A stretch of 64,000 bases of DNA from an uncultured Clostridia bacterium (lineage in GTDB: Bacteria; Bacillota; Clostridia; Monoglobales; Monoglobaceae). The stretch covers positions 45,251 through 109,250 of the forward strand of contig CAJTWN010000005.1 in assembly GCA_910580105.1 (NCBI GenBank), written 5' to 3'. The position numbers were made by a program, and so were the translations under genes. Shown piece after piece: positions 52,301-59,210 of the stretch (positions are counted from its first letter, which is position 1; each line of letters begins with the position of its first letter). Below the pieces are notes generated by a model, which searched no databases, had not been told where the DNA came from, and saw only the letters and a list, made by a program, of their open reading frames with translations.

Positions 52301-54758
52301 TAATTTCCCCTGCGCTAACCAGATTTCTGTCTGCTGTAACAGTTCCCAAAGTCTTATCATTGCTCTTGACAACTGTCGAATAAACTGCATTTTTCACAGC
52401 ATACACACGAACATCATCAAATCCACGCTGGGATCTGTTCTCTCCGAAACTATAAGAGGATATGCCCGCAAACTGAACGGCCTTTGTTGTTCCTTTATTC
52501 ATGAAATCAAAGGAATTGACGCCATCAGCATTCACTGCAAAATCCTGGAGATTCTCAAAAGAATCGCCGGTATACACCGAGAAGCTCTCTGTATCAAAAT
52601 CAAGTACGAAACGCATATAATGCCAGTCAGTATCATTGTTTGCACCGAACAATTCTGTCTGTGCCGCAAAGGTCGACCCTGCCGAATTATAAACGCCGTT
52701 GACATACATATTGGCTTTAGACTCATGATAGAGATTACACAGCTGTACCTGCTTTCCATTCTCATCCAAACCAACAAAAGGAACGTTAAAACGCGCCGCC
52801 CAAATATTTTTTACTCTGAAATCAAAGTATAATTTACCGGTTGCCGCAATCGGTTCGTCCAGCAAAATCTTGCTTTTCAGGTTATCCTTATTTGCACAGG
52901 CAAAATAGCGGTTACCTTCCTCATCCTTTACAACAACGAATGTTTTTCCAAGTTCCGTGTTGCTGCTGCTGACTCTCTGCGCGCCTACATCCGCCAGTTT
53001 TCCTGTCGCCTGATTTACAGTATAAACCGGAATATCCAGCGTTTTGGTATCTACACCGGTCAAATCTTCAAAGTTAAGTTTCAAATACTCAACTTCGTTT
53101 GCATTCGGATCCTTGATGACAACCGTAATCATCACATCACCGGCTGGCATGGTGAAAGTATTGTCCTGCAGGTCAATCATCTGGTCTTTCTGATAAACAG
53201 AAACAGCAGAAACTTCAAAGCCCTCATCCGCCGCTGAAATAATCCGAATTGTATCATCCATTTGTGCGGTTGTCAGCGTCTCTGTTTCAGGTCCGTTATT
53301 TATACTATATTTCACAGTTCCGTTGGAAACCGCATTTGTAAATACCGCATAGTCAATTTTGACAAAAACCGCATTTAATATAATATTATCTGCCGGCATA
53401 GTAAAGGATGCTACATTATCTGCTGCTGCAAGCACTACCGGCTCGCTACCGGATGCAGGCATATAACTCATCTGTTCCAGCCGATATCCGGTATCCGGTA
53501 CTGCTGTAACTGTAATCTCATTCCCGTTTACAACATTTTCAGTTGCGGACGCGGTCAGGGTACCATGTGCAATTTCCCCCATCTGCACAGAATAGACTTC
53601 ATCCCAACCGGTTGTCTGCCAGACAGAACTGGAAACAGTATCTCCATTGCTGTTGGTCGCTACGGCTTTTATATTTTGTTCTCCCTGAGGAAGCGACCAT
53701 GTAAATTTAAACTGTTCTTCCGCATTTGTCGCCGTTCCAATGCTGACATCATTGGCAAAATATTCAACCCGGGTAATTTCACGCTCTTGAGAATCCGTCA
53801 CTGCCGTTGTCAGCGTCATCTCTGTTCCCGTCTGTAAATCAACACCTTCCGGAACAACAGTCAGATCAGCTTTCATTATAGACGGGATTGTTCCTCCTGC
53901 CGGAACCTGATCCACGGTTATATTATCATAATATAGAATGCTGTCTTGCTTATCCTCACGCGCCTGTCCATAGGTTACGATGTTTTCCAGCTGGTCATAT
54001 GTAATCTGTGGGGCTTGCTGTACACCAATTTTTATATTATTAAAATATATTTCGGTGGTACTATTTACGAAATCAAACACCATCTCAACATGATTCCATT
54101 TACCGATCGTCCATCTAACATTACTGAATCCCGTTGTCTCCTTGCCTGTATTCGGCATAAAATAATAAAGGGGCGCTGTATCACCAATATTCGGCTGTCT
54201 TACATCCGTCGCATCCCCTTTCTCCTGATATACCACAACCGGCCGATAGGTAGTAGACGTTTCGTCAACATTTACAGTATATTCCAAACCAAATTTGCTT
54301 GCAATCTTATAAAGACTGTGATCATCATAAGATGCAAGGTCATAGGCCACCCGAAGTGCCGCAGGCGCTTCTTCCAAGCCGTGTTTACTCTTATCATACA
54401 AAACAATCGGGCGATATTCTCCGTATTTGGTCATCCCACTGCCTCTGCCCAAATATGCAAATACATTTCCACCAGGCGATGCAGACGCATCCTTTAAAAG
54501 GCCTGCAGGCAAATCGCTCTCCGCAAGGGTTGAAATCGGTTCTTTTGCGCCGATTTCTCCCAGATAGATATTTCCTATCTGCGTATTCGCAGTAGTCATA
54601 TCATTATTAAAATTCCACACTTCACTGTCATCAAAATTCTCTGTATAAATGTTCGTCCATCCACCCCCTTCTGCCGAAATTGAGGGAACATAGAGCAAGG
54701 ACATCATCATTGCCATTGCCACTATAAAAGATACAAACCGTCCCATTCTCCTCTTCAT
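43386..54758 (-). CDS. Giant secreted multidomain protein with C-terminal dockerin
   Basis: A 3790-residue extracellular protein. Approximate order: signal peptide 1-29; LamG-like sandwich 35-290; Ig-like module 295-385; InlB/Flg_new-type repeats 390-550; second LamG-like region 553-800; InlB-type repeats 793-1117; third LamG-like region 1128-1330; Pro/Thr linker 1330-1400 (repeats of TPEPTATA); two related beta modules 1423-1733 (GDGNDYVEI, GDGSDYVEI); DNRLRE/CBM96-like module 1740-1913; second Pro/Thr linker 1917-1992; InlB, MBG and Flg_new-type repeats to about 2740; modules with conserved GTxGSYTF strands; an Fn3-like domain near 3030-3120; beta-rich region to 3700; type I dockerin 3730-3790. 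The second dockerin loop is DLNRDGKIDSKD. No catalytic domain is recognised, so it probably binds carbohydrate or acts as an adhesin. The start at 54758 fits the signal peptide. Confidence 0.85.
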   Translation of the reverse strand: MKRRMGRFVSFIVAMAMMMSLLYVPSISAEGGGWTNIYTENFDDSEVWNFNNDMTTANTQIGNIYLGEIGAKEPISTLAESDLPAGLLKDASASPGGNVFAYLGRGSGMTKYGEYRPIVLYDKSKHGLEEAPAALRVAYDLASYDDHSLYKIASKFGLEYTVNVDETSTTYRPVVVYQEKGDATDVRQPNIGDTAPLYYFMPNTGKETTGFSNVRWTIGKWNHVEMVFDFVNSTTEIYFNNIKIGVQQAPQITYDQLENIVTYGQAREDKQDSILYYDNITVDQVPAGGTIPSIMKADLTVVPEGVDLQTGTEMTLTTAVTDSQEREITRVEYFANDVSIGTATNAEEQFKFTWSLPQGEQNIKAVATNSNGDTVSSSVWQTTGWDEVYSVQMGEIAHGTLTASATENVVNGNEITVTAVPDTGYRLEQMSYMPASGSEPVVLAAADNVASFTMPADNIILNAVFVKIDYAVFTNAVSNGTVKYSINNGPETETLTTAQMDDTIRIISAADEGFEVSAVSVYQKDQMIDLQDNTFTMPAGDVMITVVIKDPNANEVEYLKLNFEDLTGVDTKTLDIPVYTVNQATGKLADVGAQRVSSSNTELGKTFVVVKDEEGNRYFACANKDNLKSKILLDEPIAATGKLYFDFRVKNIWAARFNVPFVGLDENGKQVQLCNLYHESKANMYVNGVYNSAGSTFAAQTELFGANNDTDWHYMRFVLDFDTESFSVYTGDSFENLQDFAVNADGVNSFDFMNKGTTKAVQFAGISSYSFGENRSQRGFDDVRVYAVKNAVYSTVVKSNDKTLGTVTADRNLVSAGEIIKVTTAAATGNRIKTISVVNAVTGVDVSETVGLVKVPGVADQYTYTMPAYDVRVEGVFEVTPVRAIAFANGAEDAVGDAPVWGAQPEGSTITLPLNPFTRDGYSFEGWSDGENVFAEGAEYIVPAQDVTLTAVWSAISGVKNITVSSMENGTVIITPEGSAQSPNTEITLTAQPEPGYELKSITVLDAQQGEVLLTGSATDPNVWTFVMPNRDVTVSAVFALKQYSIKTLIKGEGTITVAENKTTAVAGEAVSFTVAPGVGRKIQTVGVSSETGAAEVTEADGSYNFTMPIGDVQIAAYFADEAYNVSDYLNLDFEDAVKGNQKIITTDWSTANLYTVESNANLANKGGIGEDSTKYIQSNAKGQVLFRFFMDPVAVNTEENKLYIDFRHKRKSLTDDGIQLAFRDGSKTPKNLFVLSIPGGGVPTLVIGGTNYPAEYKDLNWHCYRAVIDFTAGKMQFLVGDDFDHLAPWSAEYSEYTLPDGVTHIKEITNAPLTKGGNVFDDIHVYTKLNPSEPTATPEPTATATPEPTATATPEPTATATPEPTATATPEPTATATPEPTATATPEPTATATPEPTATDAPSVPTATATSELPAVPSEVIVKSVSGGSDEFTATGKWEVSNVKHEDGTSSLMCKDTLTGDETSSAKFKPANLVPGEYVVWFYMPYNGFSDTNATVRIANENPTGGFTTYQNDFSFDQVNNASLTEKWVRITGKPINFKGDGNDYVEILRTSQSGSEYTRVGWVKFVPVVYQDEYMVENPQTAPQTSAYKPLYPSVDFTGTWGKSTAVKLGYKTTDNATLYSVTKDSTARFYDNYVKPGSTRRIWLYTPYTSGQSNDTMVSVTIHHNGITEEPIIFDQMKTENRNQWVELTVKPLIFAGDGSDYVEIKRTNEDTATSTATRIGAVRFVSPEKEISANKILQASEDTFVHGGGAAVNHGSETTMLVKSTSAIGMDNYRKGLVKFDLSTINEKVTKVSLNLTGKRSNEANVTLGVYALSNDWEENVVTWSNVPTLDAETSQKIGEYEVTVNADRDFTIDVTDYVLSKLNSGEKTVSFGLLGINGADGKEVTITLHSRENTSGRGPCLDIEYLTGGEIPGPQPTATATATAEPTATATPEPTATATPEPTVTATPEPTATATPEPTATATPEPTATATPEPTATATPEPTATAVPKYEVESAPVSHGRVEVSPSGQQQSGQEVTIAAVADTGYEVKGISVTKKDNAQISVPVQDNKFIMPEYAVTVNVTIAPTVYAIHYDLAQGSVENANPENYTIESDEIVLNNPTRGGYSFAGWTGTALDSPTMRVVIAQGSTGERSYTATWTRILTPLTGVSISGAALVGQRLAAVLTPDGAEAAYQWYRGDQPIDNAVEASYTVTNDDIGSTIKVTATGSGNYTGAVTSDATAAVPKLAGQVSVTTADTSKAYDGNAFAVEGTSSTGQTVKVSYAVKDGETLETAPVNAGTYVATIKAEENAVYTEAVAVHEFTILQKELTITWPDVLEFMQDGSEKRVTPEITGFVGEDSAANIITVANDKATAVGDYTAAVTLQNADGNYKLPANSSQDWKITAKPTYVVTLTQGTGYTLAAKDGAGTTVEQGGNFSFTLALDAAYNKSVPVVKVNDVPLEAVQGVYTIADIGEAKTVTVDGVTLNSYTVTFKVDGNVYGEVQTVSHGANAETPVPPTKDATASTVYTFNSWDKALTNITADVEINAVFDETVRKYTVKFVSEGQELQSTEVEYGTLPVYAGATPQKSATAEYTFTFDKWTPDVAEVTGEATYTAVFTQQAREYNIQYYVDNELKYTDTFAYGAAVTARNPESREGYTFSGWSTIPEIMPAENVRVDGSFAVNSYDVTVSAENGSVNFTEGVAENKANYGTTVKFTVTPNENYVVQEVKYNGTLLTAEAGVYSFTMPAENVAITCVFAEDPDYILVRNAVAAISEMQFVASSEEAANAETALAKVKALLGTIENVSLQVNAGSFNAAVDGTHSAPAGTAGSYTFTVTAQAGQKSMTSETLNMVISPKVYADSENAEINGITVSGVPAVGAETSYTVMLPYGTEVTAEDIAVSLVDAKASVTGKTAEGNVWTIIVTAESGAEKRYTLTVNHSANPDIAIVEGVVNAVNALVFEAVTNPTSQTAIEEMITGKLNGVKGETNVSVTEGVYTAAVDGTVENHAGTSGSYTFKVAVTKGEVSRTSNQLTVTIQPVAYTAIPLAVPENLRWTESSASWDAVANAAGYQVQLYKDGSPAGAAVSVTGSEVYDFAEMITETGSYTFTVKAVSANQEDYTDSAVSAQSAAYDFVQTYTVTVNKTGEGTVSITPEGKVEAGRQMTVTATPAAGQRLVAIEVSGGTVVSMDGNVGTFTMPAEDVTVSVLFAEIENIFINFSVDGQEYGNINGKPGTRITAEQIPADPVKDGFVFLGWYLEDTKYIFDVIPETDIQLEAKFAEINNDAVRTIVEAKAEDLLNPESKAAILSALEVVAANGSESDKAAVANISADVAKAIAEAVGATTEFVYTETSADEIQIPTIANMTGKGSDSYRVEIEKLNLFEHENLADKNTAVYDVSVFINEVKTSASLLPQIVNLVVDNNIDLRTVKAFSVDDAGVWEDLPILGMQGNIITVKTSHFSKIGVYSDPVEDPDTQGTTAEIQLEKVDDGLYNIVLTPTGTPNQITRFASAEFTLNNTVTTGDVGMEVNAGADLKMSENGTSDNNGTVSTKYLIYVDVDGGKAPITKAEGERLIVGNVRLTGVGEGALNITEAQGYTKSKTDALVKNLTLTPGADAPYTLTEATNPFKLTISFNNKVELTNAAYTDMKVRVSGSNGKVEEIALGDGEPGVTSEIEGRTSRYIVDLNLVAGVRYSVTISGAGYRNYTKSFTMPENEGVNMHVWNNVMDMPASVITGESDGDTTVTFLAGDIVKDGKINIYDLSAVVSYFGEVELDNEETSALAKYDLNRDGKIDSKDVAMVLVSWNN
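48785..49010. repeat. Pro/Thr linker repeat 2 (about 24-bp unit)
   Basis: Near-identical 24-bp units encode TPEPTATA on the minus strand, with synonymous differences between units. It lies after the DNRLRE-like module. Confidence 0.85.
50560..50770. repeat. Pro/Thr linker repeat 1 (about 24-bp unit)
   Basis: About eight units of roughly 24 bp encode TPEPTATA on the minus strand. It separates the third LamG-like region from the paired beta modules. Length could vary between strains. Confidence 0.85.
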
Positions 54759-55180
54759 ACTGCATACAACCCTTCTTATATAAAAATTTTTATTATTTAC
54801 TCTATTTTGGGGATGAATAAACACAAGAAAACATAAACAAAAATAGAACTGAAAATTTAAAAGGTCATTTCTTCGTAAACTGTTCCAACAAAAGGATGCT
54901 AAACCTAAACTTTTTCATATAAATTTTACATCAGTATTATAAATAGTTAAAGGGTGGTAAACTTTTGATTTATGCGGCAAACTTTCAATTATGAATAAAT
55001 TGTGAATTTTTACTATATCTTCCTTTTTATTTTTATATATTTTTCCCGTTGATAAAATTGCAAAAATCGTTAATTACTTTCGTATAAGGACAAAGCTCTT
55101 CCTTATTATATATACAGCAATTTTTTCAAACATCAATCTGCATATTTCTCATTTTCAGCAATCTACCTCTTTCAACACAA
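54759..55180. other. AT-rich leader and intergenic region of the giant gene
   Basis: About 420 bp, strongly AT-rich, with no supported gene. It holds one plausible minus-strand promoter (54923-54951), implying a leader of about 160 nt. I see no known riboswitch motif. Confidence 0.6.
54923..54951 (-). promoter_or_regulatory. Candidate promoter of the giant gene
   Basis: Minus strand TTTAAC (54946-54951), 17-bp spacer, TAAAAT (54923-54928). The surrounding sequence is so AT-rich that chance matches are likely. Confidence 0.4.
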
Positions 55181-55212
55181 AAAGCCGATGGCATAATGCC
55201 ATCGGCTTTAAA
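55181..55212. terminator. Terminator of ppdK
   Basis: aaagccgatggc and gccatcggcttt form a perfect stem with A/T tails on both sides, 13 bp after the ppdK stop codon. Confidence 0.88.
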
Positions 55213-55224
55213 AAATCTGATAAA

Positions 55225-57852
55225 TTAGCCCTGCTGTTTTACTTTTGCCTGAGCCGCTGCAAGTCTTGCAATCGGAACACGATAAGGTGAACAGGATACA
55301 TAGTTGAGACCGATCTTATTACAGAATTCAACTGTGGATGGGTCTCCGCCATGCTCGCCGCAGATACCAAGATGAATGTCCGGGCGGGTCTGACGGCCGG
55401 ATGTTGCCGCCATCTCAACCAATTTGCCAACACCAGTCTGATCAAGTTTTGCAAACGGATCGGATTCAAAAATCTTATTTTCATAATAAGCATCCAGGAA
55501 CTTCGCCGCATCATCACGGGAGAAACCAAAGGTCATCTGGGTCAAATCGTTTGTACCAAATGAGAAGAACTCTGCTTCCTTAGCAATTTCATCTGCTGTA
55601 AGCGCAGCTCTCGGAATCTCAATCATGGTTCCGACCTTATAATCAAACTTCATATTGTTTTCCGCAAGAACAGCTTCTGCCGTCTCAACAACATGCTTCT
55701 TTACAAAACGAAGCTCTTTCACTTCGCCAACCAGAGGAATCATGATTTCAGGAACAACATTCATGCCGTCCTTGTTGCAGGCAACTGCTGCTTCCATGAT
55801 TGCACGGGCTTGCATTTCTGCAATTTCCGGATAGGTAACTGCAAGACGGCAGCCTCTGTGACCCATCATTGGGTTGAATTCCTGCAAACCTTCTACGGTT
55901 TCCTTCAATTCCTCAAAAGTAAGCCCCATCTCCTTTGCCAGTGCCTGAATATCCTCGTCATTGTGCGGAACGAACTCATGCAGCGGCGGGTCAAGAAGAC
56001 GAATCGTCACGCCAAGGCCATCCATCGCACGGTAGATTGCTTCAAAGTCTGCTCTCTGCATCGGAAGAATCTTTGCAAGTGCAGCTTTTCTCTGCTCAAC
56101 TGTCTTGGATACAATCATCTCGCGGATTGCCGGAATTCTGTCTTCAGCGAAGAACATATGCTCGGTACGACAAAGACCGATACCCTCTGCACCAAATTCA
56201 CGCGCCTGTTTTGCATCTCTCGGCGTATCTGCGTTTGTGCGGACTTTAAGGGTTCTGATTTCATCTGCCCAGCCCATAAATGTCGCAAAGTCACCGGCAA
56301 GTTTTGCCTCCTCAGTTTCGATTTCACCAAGGTATACATTACCGGTCGATCCATCAATAGAAATGTAATCGCCCTGTGCTACTTTTGTATCACCAACATA
56401 GAAACAAGCATTGTCATAATCCACCTTGATGTCGCCGCAGCCTGCAACACAGCATGTTCCCATACCGCGTGCAACAACTGCCGCATGAGAGGTCATACCA
56501 CCGCGGGAAGTCAGAACACCCTCTGCAGCTTCCATACCCTCAATATCCTCAGGCGATGTTTCCAGACGTACAAGAACAACCTTTTCGCCTCTCTCTTTCA
56601 CAGCTTCCACACAATCTTCTGCTGTGAAATAAACCTTACCGCAGGCAGCACCCGGAGAAGCTGCAAGGCCTTTTGTGAACACCTCTGCCTTTTTCAGTGC
56701 AGCGGCAACAAAGGTCGGATGAAGAAGGGCATCCAGCTGTTTCGGGTCAACCTGAAGGATTGCTTCCTCTTTGGAAATCATCCCCTCATTCACCAAATCA
56801 ACGGCAATCTTAATTGCGGCAGCCGCCGTTCTCTTACCATTTCTGGTCTGAAGCATATAGAGCTTTCCATCCTCGATGGTATACTCCATATCCTGCATAT
56901 CTCTATAATGTTTTTCCAGATTGTTCGCAATGTCAACGAACTGCTTGTACACTGCGGGCATATCATTTTCAAGCTGAGAAATCGGGTTCGGTGTACGCAC
57001 ACCGGCAACCACGTCTTCACCCTGGGCATTAATCAAATATTCGCCGAAGAGTTTCTTCTCACCGGTTGCAGGGTCACGGGTAAATGCAACACCTGTACCG
57101 GAATTCTCACCCATATTACCAAATACCATCGCCTGTACATTGACAGCGGTACCCCAGTCATAAGGAATGTCGTTCATTCTTCTGTATACATTTGCTCTTG
57201 GGTTATCCCAGGAACGGAATACGGCTTTCACAGCTTCCAGCATCTGCTCTTTCGGCTCCTGCGGGAAATCCTCACCCTTTTCTTCTTTATAGAAAGCCTT
57301 GAACTTAACAACCATTTCCTTCAAATCTTCGGTTGTAAATTCGGTATCCAGTTTGATACCTCTTTCTTCTTTCATCTCATCAATGATTTCTTCAAACCGT
57401 TTTTTCGAAAGTTCCATAACAACGTCAGAGAACATCTGAATAAATCTTCTGTAGCTGTCATAGGCAAATCTTTCATTGTTGGTTTTCTTTGCCAAACCAA
57501 CGACCACTTCATCATTAAGACCAAGGTTCAAGATGGTATCCATCATGCCGGGCATAGAAGCTCTTGCACCACTGCGGACAGAAACCAAAAACGGATTTTC
57601 AACATCTCCGAATTTCTTCCCTGCAATCTCTTCTGTTTTTGCAAGTGCATCATAAATCTGCTTTTCGATTTCCGGCGCAATCATTCTGCCATCCTCGTAA
57701 TACTTTGTACAAGCCTCTGTTGAAACAGTAAAGCCCTGCGGTACCGGGAAACCAAGTCTCGTCATTTCGGCAAGGTTAGCACCCTTACCGCCGAGAAGGT
57801 TTCTCATCGTTGCGTCACCTTCACTAAAAAGGTATACGTATTTCTTTTCCAT
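55225..57852 (-). CDS. ppdK: Pyruvate, phosphate dikinase
   Basis: An 875-residue enzyme that interconverts pyruvate, ATP and phosphate with PEP, AMP and pyrophosphate, used in glycolysis or gluconeogenesis by many anaerobes. The N-terminal ATP-grasp domain has GGKGANLAEM. The phosphohistidine domain carries GGMTSHAAVVARGMGTCC near residue 450, with the catalytic His. The PEP domain has GLCRTEHMFF near 565 and the C-terminal CGEHGGDP near 836. The length is typical. ggagg lies nine bases before the ATG. It follows tadA by 38 bp, so the two are probably co-transcribed. Confidence 0.98.
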   Translation of the reverse strand: MEKKYVYLFSEGDATMRNLLGGKGANLAEMTRLGFPVPQGFTVSTEACTKYYEDGRMIAPEIEKQIYDALAKTEEIAGKKFGDVENPFLVSVRSGARASMPGMMDTILNLGLNDEVVVGLAKKTNNERFAYDSYRRFIQMFSDVVMELSKKRFEEIIDEMKEERGIKLDTEFTTEDLKEMVVKFKAFYKEEKGEDFPQEPKEQMLEAVKAVFRSWDNPRANVYRRMNDIPYDWGTAVNVQAMVFGNMGENSGTGVAFTRDPATGEKKLFGEYLINAQGEDVVAGVRTPNPISQLENDMPAVYKQFVDIANNLEKHYRDMQDMEYTIEDGKLYMLQTRNGKRTAAAAIKIAVDLVNEGMISKEEAILQVDPKQLDALLHPTFVAAALKKAEVFTKGLAASPGAACGKVYFTAEDCVEAVKERGEKVVLVRLETSPEDIEGMEAAEGVLTSRGGMTSHAAVVARGMGTCCVAGCGDIKVDYDNACFYVGDTKVAQGDYISIDGSTGNVYLGEIETEEAKLAGDFATFMGWADEIRTLKVRTNADTPRDAKQAREFGAEGIGLCRTEHMFFAEDRIPAIREMIVSKTVEQRKAALAKILPMQRADFEAIYRAMDGLGVTIRLLDPPLHEFVPHNDEDIQALAKEMGLTFEELKETVEGLQEFNPMMGHRGCRLAVTYPEIAEMQARAIMEAAVACNKDGMNVVPEIMIPLVGEVKELRFVKKHVVETAEAVLAENNMKFDYKVGTMIEIPRAALTADEIAKEAEFFSFGTNDLTQMTFGFSRDDAAKFLDAYYENKIFESDPFAKLDQTGVGKLVEMAATSGRQTRPDIHLGICGEHGGDPSTVEFCNKIGLNYVSCSPYRVPIARLAAAQAKVKQQG

Positions 57853-57890
57853 TGGTTCTTTCCTCCATTTGTATATAAATTTTTATTTTA

Positions 57891-58355
57891 TCAAATTTGT
57901 TCCGGCGCTGCATTTCTTGCATCAGCAAAAAAATCTGTCAGCAATGCACTGCACGCATCTTCCATAATACCACAATAATATTCTGTCCTGTGCAGGGAAT
58001 TCGGACTATCAAGATACTGTCCGCAGGACACAACACATCCGCCCTGCCTGTTGTAAGCGCCAAAATATAACCGCCGCAGCCGCGCCTGTAAAATCGCGCC
58101 GCAGCACATTGGACAAGGTTCCAGCGTCACATAAATATCACAATCCGAAAGCCGCCAATCCTGAAGTTTTTGACTGGCCGCAAAAATTGCCGCTGTCTCA
58201 GCATGATACAGGGGATTCTTTTTCGTTTCCCGCAAATTATGCGCCCGTGCAATAATCCTCCCGTTTCGCACAATCACTGCGCCAACCGGCACCTCGCCGC
58301 AGGCGGCTGCCTTTTTCCCTTCTTCAATTGCCGCTTTCATAAAAGGATTCTGCAC
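57891..58355 (-). CDS. tadA: tRNA-specific adenosine deaminase
   Basis: A 154-residue zinc-dependent deaminase converting A34 to inosine in tRNA-Arg(ACG). The catalytic HAE is in NPLYHAETAAIF near residue 50, and the zinc cysteines are in TLEPCPMCCGAI near 82. The preferred start is GTG at 58355 with GGAG eight bases upstream; a GTG three codons earlier and an ATG at 58340 are alternatives. Other cytidine/deoxycytidylate-like deaminases share these motifs, but the size and RLRRLYFGAYN block favour TadA. Confidence 0.93.
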   Translation of the reverse strand: MQNPFMKAAIEEGKKAAACGEVPVGAVIVRNGRIIARAHNLRETKKNPLYHAETAAIFAASQKLQDWRLSDCDIYVTLEPCPMCCGAILQARLRRLYFGAYNRQGGCVVSCGQYLDSPNSLHRTEYYCGIMEDACSALLTDFFADARNAAPEQI

Positions 58356-58458
58356 AATGCTCACTCCGTCCAAATCAAAACCCGGCCCGAACACGCAATC
58401 AGAAAATACGGCCGGTGTTTTTGAACCTTTTCGTATTCACAATAAAAACACGACAAAA

Positions 58459-58481
58459 TCCCTACATAGGTCTATGTAGGG
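58459..58481 (-). terminator. Terminator of the HPr-like gene
   Basis: tccctacatag and ctatgtaggga form a perfect stem; on the minus strand it is followed by ttttg, a short T tract. Confidence 0.6.
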
Positions 58482-58501
58482 AAAGACGCTCTTTTCTCCT
58501 T

Positions 58502-58732
58502 TTATTTCTGGATAAAGGCATCCAAATCATTCAAAAGCGCATCACAGTCATCGCTGTGAACTTCAACTTTAATCGGTTTGGTCAAATCCAGGCTGAAAAT
58601 GCCCATAATGGATTTTGCATCAACCACGTATCTACCGGATGTCAAATCAATTTCATAGTCATATTTGGTGACCATGTTGACAAAATTTTTCACATCATTG
58701 ATTGAACTCAACACGATTGTAAATTCTTTCAT
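58502..58732 (-). CDS. HPr-like protein lacking the phosphoryl-transfer histidine
   Basis: A 76-residue protein of the HPr fold. The regulatory serine site is preserved in AKSIMGIFSLDL (Ser41, equivalent to Ser46), as is the hydrophobic core. The canonical active-site stretch (GIHARPA) is replaced by SSINDVK, so His15 and Arg17 are both absent. It therefore cannot carry phosphate for the PTS in the usual way. Like Crh of Bacillus it might act as a CcpA co-regulator after Ser phosphorylation, but HPr kinase and CcpA are not in the window. ggagg precedes the ATG, and it has its own promoter and terminator. Confidence 0.88.
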   Translation of the reverse strand: MKEFTIVLSSINDVKNFVNMVTKYDYEIDLTSGRYVVDAKSIMGIFSLDLTKPIKVEVHSDDCDALLNDLDAFIQK

Positions 58733-58791
58733 TTCACTTACCTCCAGATGAATTTTGCCGGCATAGAAAAAAATGCCGTTTTTACTCTTAA

Positions 58792-58820
58792 ATTATACAT
58801 TTTTTTCTGTGAATAGTCAA
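58792..58820 (-). promoter_or_regulatory. Promoter of the HPr-like gene
   Basis: Minus strand TTGACT (58815-58820), 17-bp spacer, TATAAT (58792-58797), about 60 bp upstream of the start. Confidence 0.75.
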
Positions 58821-59123
58821 TCAAAATTTATATAATTATTATATAATTTTCCTGCGCATTCTTTATGCAAGTTTCCAATCAAAACAAACATCCCCGGCAA
58901 AAAGGCATCCCTTCTGCCAAAAAACCGTGGAAATACCGAAAAAACTGCAAGCCGGCAGTTTTTTATCTTCTCTTATATTTTTCCCAAATTTTCTCAAAGG
59001 CAACCGGATTTTGTGAAAAAATTCCAATGCGTTTTTTTCTCTTCCTCACCTGCCTGCCGATATTTTTATTTTTTATAGAAAATATCCGCCGTTTTTTATC
59101 CGGAAAATTAGATATATTTTTTC

Positions 59124-59152
59124 TTGCATTCAACCATTAAAAATTATATAAT
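59124..59152 (+). promoter_or_regulatory. Promoter of the mtaB-nadE operon
   Basis: TTGCAT (59124-59129), 17-bp spacer, TATAAT (59147-59152). Transcription should start near 59159, upstream of all candidate mtaB start codons. Confidence 0.75.
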
Positions 59153-59210
59153 AATCTTATCATTTTTTTAACGTTTGAAATACACAACAAAAAACCAATT
59201 ATTTTACAAA

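Larger units (their letters stand above)
58733..59210. other. Intergenic region between HPr-like gene and mtaB
   Basis: About 480 bp, AT-rich, with two divergent promoters listed separately. Two short hairpins with T-rich flanks are visible (cggcat/atgccg near 58760-58780 and aaaaactgc/gcagttttt near 58936-58962). A 91-codon plus-strand frame has no ribosome binding site and is not supported. Confidence 0.55.

Noticed and set aside
55693..57723. A 676-codon open frame on the plus strand, antisense to ppdK
   Set aside because: It is a shadow of the highly biased ppdK coding sequence; it has no ribosome binding site, an odd Cys/His/Asn-rich composition and no family resemblance.
58865..59140. 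A 91-codon plus-strand frame between the HPr-like gene and mtaB
   Set aside because: No ribosome binding site; Lys/Phe-rich translation typical of AT-rich intergenic DNA; it overlaps the mtaB promoter.
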